Source: Nocardioides sambongensis | GTDB lineage: Bacteria; Actinomycetota; Actinomycetes; Propionibacteriales; Nocardioidaceae | Direction: 5' to 3' | Assembly: GCF_006494815.1 (NCBI RefSeq) | Contig: NZ_CP041091.1 | Span: 2,011,001 to 2,075,000 of the forward strand | DNA: 64,000 bases | Shown here: one piece after another, positions 49,868-58,477 of the stretch | Numbering within the stretch: position 1 is the first letter of the stretch | Layout of the letters: the number at the start of each line of letters is the position of its first letter | Made by a program: the position numbers and the translations under genes | The notes under the pieces: model-generated | Databases searched by the model: none | What the model was told of the DNA's origin: nothing | The model's input: only the letters and a program-made list of their open reading frames with translations

Positions 49868-51319
49868 TCAGTGCGCAGCCGGCTGGGGCCGGGACACACG
49901 ACGCGGAACGAGCGCGGCCAGCGCGACTCCGGTGAAGGCCGCCACCGCACCCACCAGGAAGCAGATCCGGAACTGCGACTCGGCGGGCACCGGGAAGCCG
50001 CCGAGGTCGACCGTGGCAGCGGTGAGGATCGCGGCCATCACGGCGGCGGAGATGCTGGTGCCCACCGACCGCATCAGGCCGTTGATCCCGACCGCCGACC
50101 CGGACTCGGTGATCGGCACGGACTCCAGGATCAAGGTGGGCATGGCGGCGTACCCGATGCCCACCCCGGCGCTGGAGATGCAGGAGACGACCATCAGCTG
50201 CCAGGGCTCCGCGCTGTAGCCGACGGCCACCAGGTAACCGCCCCCGATCACCGCCCCGCCGATCATCAGGGTGATCCGGGCGCCGAGGGCGCGGATCAGC
50301 CGGCTGGCCACCGGGGCGAACGCCATCATGGTCAGTCCGGCGGGGGCCATCCACAGGCCGGCCTGGAGGAAGGTCTGACCCAGGCCGTAGCCGGTGGCGG
50401 TGGACAGCGAGAGCAGCTGGGGCACCACGATGGCCTGCGCCATCATCCCGAAGCCGAACGCGATCGCCGAGAGGTTGGTCAGCAGCACCGGTCGCCGCAC
50501 GGAGACCCGCAGGTCGCACAGCGGATCGTCGACCCGGAGCTCGAAGACCGCCCAGAGTGCGAGCAGCAGAACCCCGCCGCTGATGGTGGCCAGCGTGCCG
50601 ACCGAGGCCCAGCCCCAGTCGTTGCCCTTGGAGACGCCGACCAGGAACGCGACGAGTCCGACGGCGAGGCCGACCGCGCCGACCAGGTCGACCCGCCCAC
50701 CGTGCGCGTCCTCGACGTGCGGCACGACGACCAGCACCGCGATCACCATCGCCACGGCGAGGGCGGCGGTCGCCCAGAAGAGCACGTGCCAGTCGAAGTC
50801 CTGCACCACCCAGGCCGCACCGGGTAGCGCGATCGCGCCGCCCACGCCGAGGGTGGCGCTCATCGCGGCGATGGCGGTGGTGGTCAGGTGCGGTGGGGTG
50901 ACCTCCCGCAGCAGCGCGATCCCGACCGGGATGAAGCCCATCGCGCAGCCCTGCAGCACCCGGCCGGCGAGCATCGGGAGCAGGGCGTCGGAGAGGGCGC
51001 ACACCACCGAGCCCGCGGCGAGGACGACGAGGGTGCCGATCAGCACCCGCTGCTTGCCGAGCAGGTCGGCCAGCCGGCCGGCGATCGGCATCGCGACCGC
51101 TCCGCCGACCAGCGAGGCGGTGACCACCCAGGAGGCGTTGGGTGCGCTGGTGTGCAGCAGCAGCGGGAGCTCGCCCTGGATCGGGATCACCAGGGTCTGG
51201 GTGACCGCGGCGGTCAGGCCACCGAGGCAGAGCACCACCACGGTCAGCCACGCACGCGCGAACTCTTCCGGCGGCGGCTCGGCCGCCCGGGAGACATCGG
51301 GGCGGGGAGCGGTGGTCAC
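49868..51319 (-). CDS. DHA2-type MFS transporter
   Basis: A 483-residue, 14-helix MFS permease: SWVVTASLVGGAVAMPIAGRLADLLGKQ (motif A region) and GRVLQGCAMGFIPVG are characteristic of drug:H+ antiporters. It starts at GTG 51319 and is divergent from a TetR gene with palindromes between, the classic arrangement for an inducible efflux pump. The substrate cannot be predicted. Confidence 0.9.
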   Translation of the reverse strand: MTTAPRPDVSRAAEPPPEEFARAWLTVVVLCLGGLTAAVTQTLVIPIQGELPLLLHTSAPNASWVVTASLVGGAVAMPIAGRLADLLGKQRVLIGTLVVLAAGSVVCALSDALLPMLAGRVLQGCAMGFIPVGIALLREVTPPHLTTTAIAAMSATLGVGGAIALPGAAWVVQDFDWHVLFWATAALAVAMVIAVLVVVPHVEDAHGGRVDLVGAVGLAVGLVAFLVGVSKGNDWGWASVGTLATISGGVLLLALWAVFELRVDDPLCDLRVSVRRPVLLTNLSAIAFGFGMMAQAIVVPQLLSLSTATGYGLGQTFLQAGLWMAPAGLTMMAFAPVASRLIRALGARITLMIGGAVIGGGYLVAVGYSAEPWQLMVVSCISSAGVGIGYAAMPTLILESVPITESGSAVGINGLMRSVGTSISAAVMAAILTAATVDLGGFPVPAESQFRICFLVGAVAAFTGVALAALVPRRVSRPQPAAH

Positions 51320-51327
51320 CCGCGGAA

Positions 51328-51359
51328 GTCAACGTCGTTGACGCCTCGGTGTCAACGAC
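51328..51359. promoter_or_regulatory. TetR-type operator between MFS pump and its regulator
   Basis: GTCAACGTCGTTGAC is a perfect 7-1-7 palindrome (51328-51342), followed by a third half-site GTCAACGAC (51351-51359). It starts 8 bp outside the MFS start codon, so a bound repressor would block that promoter. Confidence 0.7.
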
Positions 51360-51395
51360 GCGGTCCCGGTGTGCGGGTGCCGTACGGTGGCGGCT

Positions 51396-51977
51396 GTGAG
51401 CCACCCCACCGTCCCGCTGGACGAGAGCCACCTGCGGCCGGCCGGCCGGGCCACCCGAACGGCGATCGAGGAGGCCGGGCGGCACCTGTTCGGCAGCCGG
51501 ACCTACGAAGAGGTCTCGGTGCGGATGATCGCCGCCGAGGCCGGGGTCGACCCGGCGATGGTGATCCGGCACTTCGGCAGCAAGGAGGCGCTCTACCTGC
51601 GCAGCATCGATCCCTCGCTCGGCGTCGGCGAGGTGATCGAGGGCCCGGTCGAGACGCTCGGGCGCCGCCTCGTCGCCTACTTCCTCGACCAGCGCAACTC
51701 GGCGATCGGGAAGCGGCACGCGAGCCTGGTCCAGGCCTCCTACCGCCGGCAGGTGCGTGCCGAGCTCAATCGGCACACACGGGTCCGGTTCGTCGACGCG
51801 ATCGCCCCCCGGCTCGAGGGCGACGACGCCGAGCTGCGGGTCGCCCTCGCCGTCGCGCAGCTCGGCGGATTCCTCACCATGCTCTTCGTCCAGCAGGACC
51901 CGCTCGTCACCGAGGCCGACCCGGACCTGGTGACCGTCCTCTACGGCGACGGCCTGCAGCGCCTGCTGACGCCGTAG
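51396..51977 (+). CDS. TetR-family repressor of the adjacent MFS pump
   Basis: A 193-residue regulator: helix-turn-helix SVRMIAAEAGVDPAMVIRHFGSK in the first 60 residues and a helical ligand domain (TetR C-terminal family) after. Start GTG 51396 follows TACGGT by 7 nt (leaderless). Divergent from the MFS gene with a palindromic operator in between, so it probably represses the pump until a drug is bound. Confidence 0.88.
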   Translation: MSHPTVPLDESHLRPAGRATRTAIEEAGRHLFGSRTYEEVSVRMIAAEAGVDPAMVIRHFGSKEALYLRSIDPSLGVGEVIEGPVETLGRRLVAYFLDQRNSAIGKRHASLVQASYRRQVRAELNRHTRVRFVDAIAPRLEGDDAELRVALAVAQLGGFLTMLFVQQDPLVTEADPDLVTVLYGDGLQRLLTP

Positions 51978-52036
51978 AGGCGTGCCGCGGCGCGCTGATC
52001 ACGGCCCGCCGGGGCCGTGATCAGCGCCCCCGAGCG

Positions 52037-53434
52037 TCACAGACGATGAGCGGCGACCATCACCCGATCCGGATCGATCCGGTCGCGCAGGCGCCGCAAC
52101 CGCTCCAGGTCCCCCGACCCGTGCAAGCGGTTCGCCTCGGTGACGCCGTCGGCGAAGGTGGGCACCAGCCCGTCCACCGCCCACGGTTCCAGGGCACGCA
52201 GTACGGCGAAGCCCGCCGCACGCCCGGCCAGCGCCGCCTCCGGGGTCGGTGCCACCGCGACCGTGTGCAGGGCATACTCCCCCGGCAGCCTGGAGACCAC
52301 CCCGCCACCGGTGGCCGGCCGTCCCAGCGCGCCACCGAGGTGCCGCAGCTCGGTGAAGAGCAGGCCGGTGCTCGTCCCCGGTCCGACCTGGGCCAGGAAC
52401 GCCGCGACCGCGGCGTCGTCCAGTGCACCGAGGCAGGCATGGTCGCCGACCGCCGGGGTGGGCCCGGGCGGGTCCATGTGGATCCCCAGCACCACCGGCG
52501 CCGGGACCCGTGCGAACGTGTCCATCTCGGGCTCGAGCTCGCGCAGCGGCGCCAGGACGGAGTCCGCCGTCGCGTCGTCGGCCAGCACCGCTCCGTCGAT
52601 CACGACCAGGTCCCGTCCGGCCAGGAACGGCGGCAGCTCGGGCAGCGGCGGAAAGCTCATCACCCGCAGCGACGTGGTCACCGACTCCGGCGCGGTGCGA
52701 CTCCACTCGACCCAGCGACGGACCACTTTCTCCGCAAGCTCCCGGTCCCACAGCAGCATCCCGGCGACGACGTCGGGCTGGGACAGCAGGCCCAGCTCGA
52801 CGGCGACCACGACACCGAAGCTGCCGCCGCCGCCGCGCAGCGCCCAGTACAGCTCGGTGTTGCGCTCCGCATCGGCCCGGACCAGGGTGCCGTCGGGCAG
52901 CACCACCTCGATGCCGCGCACCGTGTTGGCCGCGACACCGTGCTGGCGGCCGTAGAACGACAGACCGCCACCGAGCACGTAGCCGACCACCCCGACGTCC
53001 GGCGCGCTGCCGTGCAGGGCGGTGAGCCCGTGCGGCGCCATCGCCGCCACGGCCTCGCCCCACTGGGTGCCGCCCAGCACGCGGGCGGTCCGGCGTCCGG
53101 GGTCGACGCTGACCCCGGTGAGCTCGCCGAGGCGGACCAGGACCACCCGGTCCAGGTCCTGGGCGGCGAGCGCGGCGGCGCCGTGGCCGGTGCTCTGCGG
53201 AGCGACACGCAGACCACTCGTCGCGGCGGCGGTGACCACCGCGGCGACCTCCTCGACCGTGCGCGGCACGGCGACGGCGGCGGGACGCTGGTCGGCAGCC
53301 AGGTTCCAGGCGACCCGCGCGGCGTCGTACGTCGGATCCTCGGGCAGGTGCACCGGGCAGGCGGCGCGCAGGCGGGCGGCGACGGCGGCGGGCAGCGCCG
53401 CGGTCGCCGGGGGCAGGGGTGTCTCGGTACTCAT
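52037..53434 (-). CDS. FAD-dependent oxidase, berberine-bridge/PCMH type
   Basis: A 465-residue flavoprotein. The PCMH FAD domain has PRTVEEVAAVVTAAATSG and PQSTGHGAAA, where the histidine is the usual 8-alpha-FAD attachment site; LGGGLSFYGRQHGVAANTV and YWALRGGGGSFGVVVAVEL follow; the C-terminal BBE box is ANRLHGSGDLERLRRLRDRIDPDRV. The CxxVG cysteine of doubly linked members reads GSAPDVGVVG, so only one covalent bond is expected. Start ATG 53434. It is divergent from a LuxR-type regulator, its likely controller. Confidence 0.88.
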   Translation of the reverse strand: MSTETPLPPATAALPAAVAARLRAACPVHLPEDPTYDAARVAWNLAADQRPAAVAVPRTVEEVAAVVTAAATSGLRVAPQSTGHGAAALAAQDLDRVVLVRLGELTGVSVDPGRRTARVLGGTQWGEAVAAMAPHGLTALHGSAPDVGVVGYVLGGGLSFYGRQHGVAANTVRGIEVVLPDGTLVRADAERNTELYWALRGGGGSFGVVVAVELGLLSQPDVVAGMLLWDRELAEKVVRRWVEWSRTAPESVTTSLRVMSFPPLPELPPFLAGRDLVVIDGAVLADDATADSVLAPLRELEPEMDTFARVPAPVVLGIHMDPPGPTPAVGDHACLGALDDAAVAAFLAQVGPGTSTGLLFTELRHLGGALGRPATGGGVVSRLPGEYALHTVAVAPTPEAALAGRAAGFAVLRALEPWAVDGLVPTFADGVTEANRLHGSGDLERLRRLRDRIDPDRVMVAAHRL

Positions 53435-53565
53435 GGCGACAACGCTGCGCCGGTGCCGGCCCCGGCGGTATCCCGCGGCGCCGGGGAGTCGGCGCACCCA
53501 CGTCTGGGGTCCGAAGAACCCAGAAAGTTGGGATGCCCACCGGGCCACCGTGGGCGGAGACTGCG

Positions 53566-54702
53566 ATGGTGGCCCGAGCACTGACCGAGCGGCGCGTCCG
53601 CCAGGACGTCGACGTGGTCGCGCGCGCCGGCCTGACCGTGGAGGACTTCATCGGCGAGGCGGTGGAGTCCGTGGGCCGGGCGGTGCCCTGGGTCGCCGCG
53701 TGCGTCGGCACCCACGACCCGGACACCCGGCTGCTCACCAGCGCCCGCAAGTACGGTCACCTGAAGTCGGTCAACAGCCACGACCACCAGTTCGGGCTGA
53801 TCGAGTACGGCACCGTCGAGCCGACCGCGTTCGGCGAGCTCGCCCGCGCCGAGTCCCCCGCGGCGGGCGTGCACCTGGTCACCGACGGGGACGTGGAGCG
53901 CTCGGGTCGGATGGCGGGCTTCATGCGCCCGCACTTCGACTTCGGCGACGAGGCGCGGGTGGTGTTCCGCGACGGCGAGCAGTCCTGGGGCGGGCTCGCG
54001 CTGTTCCGCGGCGTCGACGACCCGCCGTTCGACGCCACGGAGATCGAGTTCCTGGCCTCGCTCGCGCCACTGCTCGCCCGCGGCGTCCGGACCGGCATCC
54101 TCGGCCAGCTGGCCGAGGAGCCGCTGCCGGTGCCGGAGACCGACGAGGGACCGGCGGTGATCATCGTCGGACCGCACGACGAGATCACCTCGCTGAGCAG
54201 CGGGCTGGCGGACCGGATGGCCGGGTGGCTGACCGGTGAGCACGCCTGCGACCCGCTCTCGCCGGTCAGCGCGCTGGTCGGCGCCGCCCGGCGCTACGGC
54301 CGGGGCGAGGTCGACCAGGTCCCGCGGTGCCGGATCCGGACTCCCGGAGGGACCTGGCTGGTGTTGCACGCCGGACCGCTCAGCTCCGCCTCCGGCCACG
54401 CCGGCGAGGTGGTGATCACGATCGAGCGGGCCCGCCCTCCCGAGATCGCCAGCCTGGTGATGGGGGCGTTCGGGCTGACCCCCCGCGAGCGGGACGTCGC
54501 GCGCCTGGTGCTGCAGGGACGCGACACCAAGGAGATCGCCGCCACGTTGCACCTCTCCGCCTACACCATCCAGGACCACCTCAAGGTGGTCTTCGACAAA
54601 GCCGGCGTGCGCTCGCGGCGCGAGCTCGTGCAACGGGTCTTCGTGGAGCAGTACCAGCCGCGGATGGGTGGCACGGTCAGCCCGTCCGGCTGGTTCGTCT
54701 GA
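53566..54702 (+). CDS. LuxR-family transcriptional regulator with GAF-like sensor
   Basis: A 378-residue regulator: an N-terminal sensor (about 1-180, resembling GAF), a middle region ending VVITIERARPPE, and a C-terminal LuxR helix-turn-helix (LTPRERDVARLVLQGRDTKE, then LHLSAYTIQDHLKVVFDKAG). No response-regulator receiver is present, so it probably senses a small molecule directly. Start ATG 53566 has GGAGA; ATG 53533 is in frame upstream. Divergent from the FAD oxidase, and reads toward egtB. Confidence 0.88.
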   Translation: MVARALTERRVRQDVDVVARAGLTVEDFIGEAVESVGRAVPWVAACVGTHDPDTRLLTSARKYGHLKSVNSHDHQFGLIEYGTVEPTAFGELARAESPAAGVHLVTDGDVERSGRMAGFMRPHFDFGDEARVVFRDGEQSWGGLALFRGVDDPPFDATEIEFLASLAPLLARGVRTGILGQLAEEPLPVPETDEGPAVIIVGPHDEITSLSSGLADRMAGWLTGEHACDPLSPVSALVGAARRYGRGEVDQVPRCRIRTPGGTWLVLHAGPLSSASGHAGEVVITIERARPPEIASLVMGAFGLTPRERDVARLVLQGRDTKEIAATLHLSAYTIQDHLKVVFDKAGVRSRRELVQRVFVEQYQPRMGGTVSPSGWFV

Positions 54703-54813
54703 GCCGTCCGGTCCGGCCCGCGACGAGCACCGTTCCGGGTCGGACCGTGCATGGTGTCGGCGCCGCCGGTTACGTTGGCGAGGACGGGATCTCCCCCACC
54801 ACGAGGTGCACCC

Positions 54814-56130
54814 ATGTCGAACGACCTGCACGTGTCCGCCCACGCTCCCGCTGCGCCCGCCCCGCCCGGCGCCGACTGGGATCCGACCACCCTGCTCGAC
54901 CGCTACGACGCGGTCCGCGCGCACACCGAGGCGCTCGCCGCCCCGCTCTCGCCGGAGGACCAGACCGTCCAGTCGATGCCGGACGTCTCCCCCACCAAGT
55001 GGCACCGCGCCCACGTCACCTGGTTCTTCGAGACCTTCGTGCTCGCCGACAACGAGCCGGGCTTCGCCCCGTTCCAGGACAAGTACTGGTTCCTCTTCAA
55101 CAGCTACTACGAGGGCGTCGGACCGCGCTACTCCCGACCCGACCGCGGCGTGATCAGCCGGCCCGGAGCGCACGAGGTGGGCGACTACCGCCGCAACGTC
55201 GACGACCGGATGCGCGACCTGGTCACCGGTCTCGACGACGGCACGCTGACCAAGCTCGCGGACACCATCGAGCTCGGCTTCCACCACGAGCAGCAGCACC
55301 AGGAGCTGCTGCTGATGGACATCAAGCACGTGCTCTCGCGCAACCCGCTGCAACCGGTGTACGCCGGCCGTCCGAGCGCGACCAGCGTGCCGGACCGGTT
55401 GGGCTGGGTCTCCTTCGACGGCGGCCTGGTGGAGATCGGCAGCGAGGGGACGGCGTTCTGCTTCGACAACGAGCTCCCGCTGCACCAGGAGTGGCTGGCG
55501 CCGTACCGGTTGGCCGACCGGTTGGTGACCAACGGCGAGTGGATGGAGTTCATGGCCGACGGGGGCTACCGCCGCCACGAGCTCTGGCTCTCCGACGGCT
55601 GGGCGAAGGTGACCGGCGAGGGGTGGCGTGCGCCCTTCTACTGGACCGAGGTCGACGGGGTGTGGTTCGAGCACACGTTGCACGGCACCTTCCCGGTCGA
55701 CCCGGGACTCCCGGCGGCCCACGTCAGCCACTACGAGGCCGACGCCTACGCGACCTGGGCAGGGAAACGGCTGCCCACGGAGGCCGAGTGGGAGCACGCG
55801 GCGCGCACCGTCGACGGTCCGGACGGCACCGGCCGCGCCACCGGCTACCACCCGCAGGCAGCGGGCGCGGCGCACGGCGGCCTCCGCCAGATGTTCGGCG
55901 ACTGCTGGGAGTGGACCGGCTCCGCCTACCTGCCCTATCCCGGGTTCCAGCCGGCGTCCGGCGCGATCGGCGAGTACAACGGCAAGTTCATGTCCGGACA
56001 GATGGTGCTGCGGGGCGGGTGCGCGCTGACCCCACCCGGCCATGCCCGGGCGACCTACCGCAACTTCTTCCCGCCCGGCGCCCGGTGGGCGCTCTCCGGG
56101 GTGCGGCTCGCCGAGGGCGGTGCGGCATGA
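54814..56130 (+). CDS. egtB: Ergothioneine biosynthesis sulfoxide synthase EgtB
   Basis: Non-haem iron enzyme joining hercynine to a cysteine donor with O2. The N-terminal DinB-like domain supplies iron ligands (KWHRAH, H67 and the box H158-x3-H162-x-E164 in HHEQQHQEL); the C-terminal formylglycine-enzyme-like domain has the GGYRRHELWLSDGW and RLPTEAEWEHAAR motifs and GDCWEWTGSAYLPY. Start ATG 54814 (MSNDLHV); 438 residues. egtD overlaps its stop. There is no egtA or egtC here. Confidence 0.93.
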   Translation: MSNDLHVSAHAPAAPAPPGADWDPTTLLDRYDAVRAHTEALAAPLSPEDQTVQSMPDVSPTKWHRAHVTWFFETFVLADNEPGFAPFQDKYWFLFNSYYEGVGPRYSRPDRGVISRPGAHEVGDYRRNVDDRMRDLVTGLDDGTLTKLADTIELGFHHEQQHQELLLMDIKHVLSRNPLQPVYAGRPSATSVPDRLGWVSFDGGLVEIGSEGTAFCFDNELPLHQEWLAPYRLADRLVTNGEWMEFMADGGYRRHELWLSDGWAKVTGEGWRAPFYWTEVDGVWFEHTLHGTFPVDPGLPAAHVSHYEADAYATWAGKRLPTEAEWEHAARTVDGPDGTGRATGYHPQAAGAAHGGLRQMFGDCWEWTGSAYLPYPGFQPASGAIGEYNGKFMSGQMVLRGGCALTPPGHARATYRNFFPPGARWALSGVRLAEGGAA

Positions 56131-57110
56131 ACGCGCGGATCCGCACTCCGCACCTCGCGGTCCTCCTGGAGCCGGACTGGGCGGCCGAGGCGCTGGTCAC
56201 CGACGTCCGCCGCGGGCTCGGAACGGTCCCCCGTTCGCTGCCCCCGAAGTGGCTCTACGACGAGCGCGGCTCGCAGCTGTTCGACCGGATCACCCGCCTG
56301 CCGGAGTACTACCCGACCGAGGCCGAGCGCTCGATCCTCGCCGAGCGCGCCGACGCCGTCGCCGCGCTGAGCGGAGCCCGCACCCTGGTCGAGCTCGGCA
56401 GTGGCACCAGCGACAAGACCCGGCTGCTGCTCGACGCCCTGACCGGCGCCGGGCAGCTCGACCGGTTCGTGCCGGTCGACGTCTCCGCGGAGATCCTGAC
56501 CGAGGCCGCCGAGCAGATCGCCCAGCGCTACCCGGGCGTCGGCGTGGACGCCGTGGTCGGCGACTTCACCCTGCACCTGAGCCACCTGACCCGCTATCCG
56601 AACAAGCTGGTCGCCTTCCTCGGCGGCACCCTGGGCAACCTCTACCTGGAGGAGCGCGCCGCCTTCCTCGGCGCGTTGTCGGACGCGCTGTCCCCCGGCG
56701 ACCACCTGTTGCTCGGCACCGACCTGGTGAAGGAGGCGGACCGGCTGATCTCCGCCTACGACGACAGCGCCGGGGTGACCGAGGAGTTCGTGAAGAACGC
56801 GCTGCTGGTGCTCAACGCCCAGCTCGGCGGCGACTTCGACCCCGACGCCTTCGGCTACGTGCCGTTCTGGGACTCGCGGATGCGGCGGATGGATCTGCGC
56901 CTGCGCGCCGAGGTGCCGCAGCGGGTGCGCCTGCCCGGTGCCGACCTCGAGCTCGACCTGGCGGCGGGAGAGGAGATCCGGATCGAGATCTCGACCAAGT
57001 TCACCCCGGACCAGATCGCTGCCGAGCTGGGCAGCGTCGACCTGGGGGTGGTCGAGCAGTGGACCGACCCGGCCGGAGACTTCGCGCTCACCCTGGCCCG
57101 CCGGCACTGA
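56127..57110 (+). CDS. egtD: L-histidine N-alpha-methyltransferase EgtD
   Basis: SAM-dependent enzyme trimethylating histidine to hercynine, the substrate of EgtB. Motifs: PPKWLYDERGSQLFDRITRL, EYYPTEAERSIL, SAM-binding VELGSGTSDKTRLLLDAL, FLGGTLGNL, and the histidine-binding region near EISTKFTPDQI. 327 residues. The ATG overlaps the egtB stop (ATGA), so the two enzymes are made together. Confidence 0.95.
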   Translation: MNARIRTPHLAVLLEPDWAAEALVTDVRRGLGTVPRSLPPKWLYDERGSQLFDRITRLPEYYPTEAERSILAERADAVAALSGARTLVELGSGTSDKTRLLLDALTGAGQLDRFVPVDVSAEILTEAAEQIAQRYPGVGVDAVVGDFTLHLSHLTRYPNKLVAFLGGTLGNLYLEERAAFLGALSDALSPGDHLLLGTDLVKEADRLISAYDDSAGVTEEFVKNALLVLNAQLGGDFDPDAFGYVPFWDSRMRRMDLRLRAEVPQRVRLPGADLELDLAAGEEIRIEISTKFTPDQIAAELGSVDLGVVEQWTDPAGDFALTLARRH

Positions 57111-57138
57111 CCCCTGCCCTGATGTCGTCGTGCCCGGG

Positions 57139-57671
57139 TCACGCCATGCCGTAGGCCCACGGTGACCAGGTCGAGGCTCCCTCGGGCGGATCCGCACCGC
57201 GACCCAGGCACCCTCGGCGATGTCGCCGTGGCGGTCCGCGGTGCCGATGTTCATCCGGCCGTGGTGCCCGACCGTGAAGGAGTCGGTGTCGATCCGGCGG
57301 CCCGGAGTGCCGGCCGGGTCCATGTCGCGGTAGATCCGCACCTCGGCCTGGAGGCCACGGCCGTCGGAGAGCCGGTCCTCCAGGACCAGCTCCTCCCCGT
57401 AGGAGTGGAACCGGGCGTAGTGGGTGACCTGGTCGAAGTCGTCGTCCCAGCGCATGATCAGCGCGCCGGAGCCATCGTCGGCGACCGACCCGACATAGCT
57501 GGTGACCGAGTACGGCGACGGCTCGGCCCCGTCGACCGAGCCGTCGCGGTCGCCACCGGGTTGCGCTGAGGCGACCCCCGGGAGGAGCAGAGCGGCCATC
57601 CCGGCCGCCGCCGCGCCCGCGCCCGCCGATCGACGGGCCCGCGGGCCCCGGCTCGTGGTGGTCTCGCTCAT
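57139..57671 (-). CDS. Secreted protein of unknown function, frameshifted near its end
   Basis: From ATG 57671 there is a twin-arginine-like or Sec signal (RARRSAGAGAAAAGMAALLL, ending ASAQP), then a beta-rich domain: SYVGSVADDGSGALIMRWDD, HYARFHSYGEELVLEDRL and GRMNIGTADRHG. After the short C run (57184-57186 on plus) the frame shifts; one more C gives the ending PEGASTWSPWAYGMA and a 177-residue protein. No family was recognised. It is convergent with egtD and divergent from the CGNR gene. Confidence 0.7.
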
Positions 57672-57789
57672 CGTTCGGTGCCTCTCTGTGGGTGCGTGCC
57701 GCGCTGTGGATGCGGGACGAGGGGCGCCAGGGCCTGCTCGCCACGCTTGTCGGGGCCCTACGCCACCACGGCATTTCTAATGTGTCAAG

Positions 57790-57809
57790 GACTAATCAAC
57801 CCATTAGTC
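57790..57809. promoter_or_regulatory. Inverted repeat operator upstream of the CGNR regulator
   Basis: GACTAAT and ATTAGTC flank a 6-nt spacer in an AT-rich stretch before the CGNR gene; a further CATTAGT copy lies at the start of the transcript (57834). It could serve the CGNR protein or the divergent secreted-protein gene. Confidence 0.5.
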
Positions 57810-57843
57810 ACATACTGACTGGGCGGTCTGTAGCATTAGTGAG

Positions 57844-58446
57844 GTGAAGCCACCCTCCCCGCTCTGGCCGGTCCTGCTGACCGAGCCGCCGGCGCTGGAC
57901 CTGGTCAACACCCGGATGTTCTTCGACGACACCTGGGTCGACCTGCTCGACCACCCGGACGAACGCGCCACGTGGCTGGCCGCGCACGCCGAGCGACTGG
58001 ACATCGAGGTCACCGAGGCGTCCTTCACCGATGCCGCCGCCGACCGGCTGAGGGCGGTGCGCGACCACGCCGTCGCCATCGTCGAACCCGCTCGGCACGG
58101 CAAACGACCGCCGCGGACCGCGCTCTCCGGACTGAACCGGGCGCTGCGCGCCGCGCCCGCCGCCCCGCAGGCACGCTGGGACGGTGACGCCCTCGTCGCG
58201 GACAGCCACCGGACCGGGCCGTTCGCCACCCTGCTGGCGGCCTCGTTCGCCCAGGCGACGATCGACCTGGTCACCACCCCGGACATCCGGAAGGTGCGCC
58301 TCTGCGACGCACCCGCCTGCGTGATGCTCTTCCTCCCCCGCAACCCCAACCGGCGGTGGTGCATGCCGAGCATCTGCGGCAACCGGACACGGGTCGCCCG
58401 CTACTACCTGCGTCACAAGGCCGACGCACCCGACACCACCCGATAG
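57844..58446 (+). CDS. CGNR zinc-finger transcriptional regulator (ABATE domain)
   Basis: A 200-residue protein: the N-terminal ABATE-like domain (LDLVNTRMFFDDTWVDLL) and the C-terminal zinc finger CDAPACVMLFLPRNPNRRWC followed by SICGNRTRVARYYLRH, where CGNR is the family name motif. Members are predicted stress regulators. Start GTG 57844 has TAGCAT ending 7 nt before it (leaderless), and AT-rich inverted repeats upstream. Confidence 0.9.
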   Translation: MKPPSPLWPVLLTEPPALDLVNTRMFFDDTWVDLLDHPDERATWLAAHAERLDIEVTEASFTDAAADRLRAVRDHAVAIVEPARHGKRPPRTALSGLNRALRAAPAAPQARWDGDALVADSHRTGPFATLLAASFAQATIDLVTTPDIRKVRLCDAPACVMLFLPRNPNRRWCMPSICGNRTRVARYYLRHKADAPDTTR

Positions 58447-58477
58447 ACCGCTCCCCGGCGACGCGGCCGGGCGGACC

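Noticed and set aside
49838..50219. Extension of the metalloprotease frame into the MFS gene
   Set aside because: The extra 120 residues are antisense to a well-conserved transporter and have no protein-like features; a one-base loss near 49830 explains the missing stop.
46569..51776. An open frame of more than 1700 codons on the minus strand
   Set aside because: It crosses several real genes on both strands (DUF445, metalloprotease, MFS) and has no domain; it is a product of high GC content.
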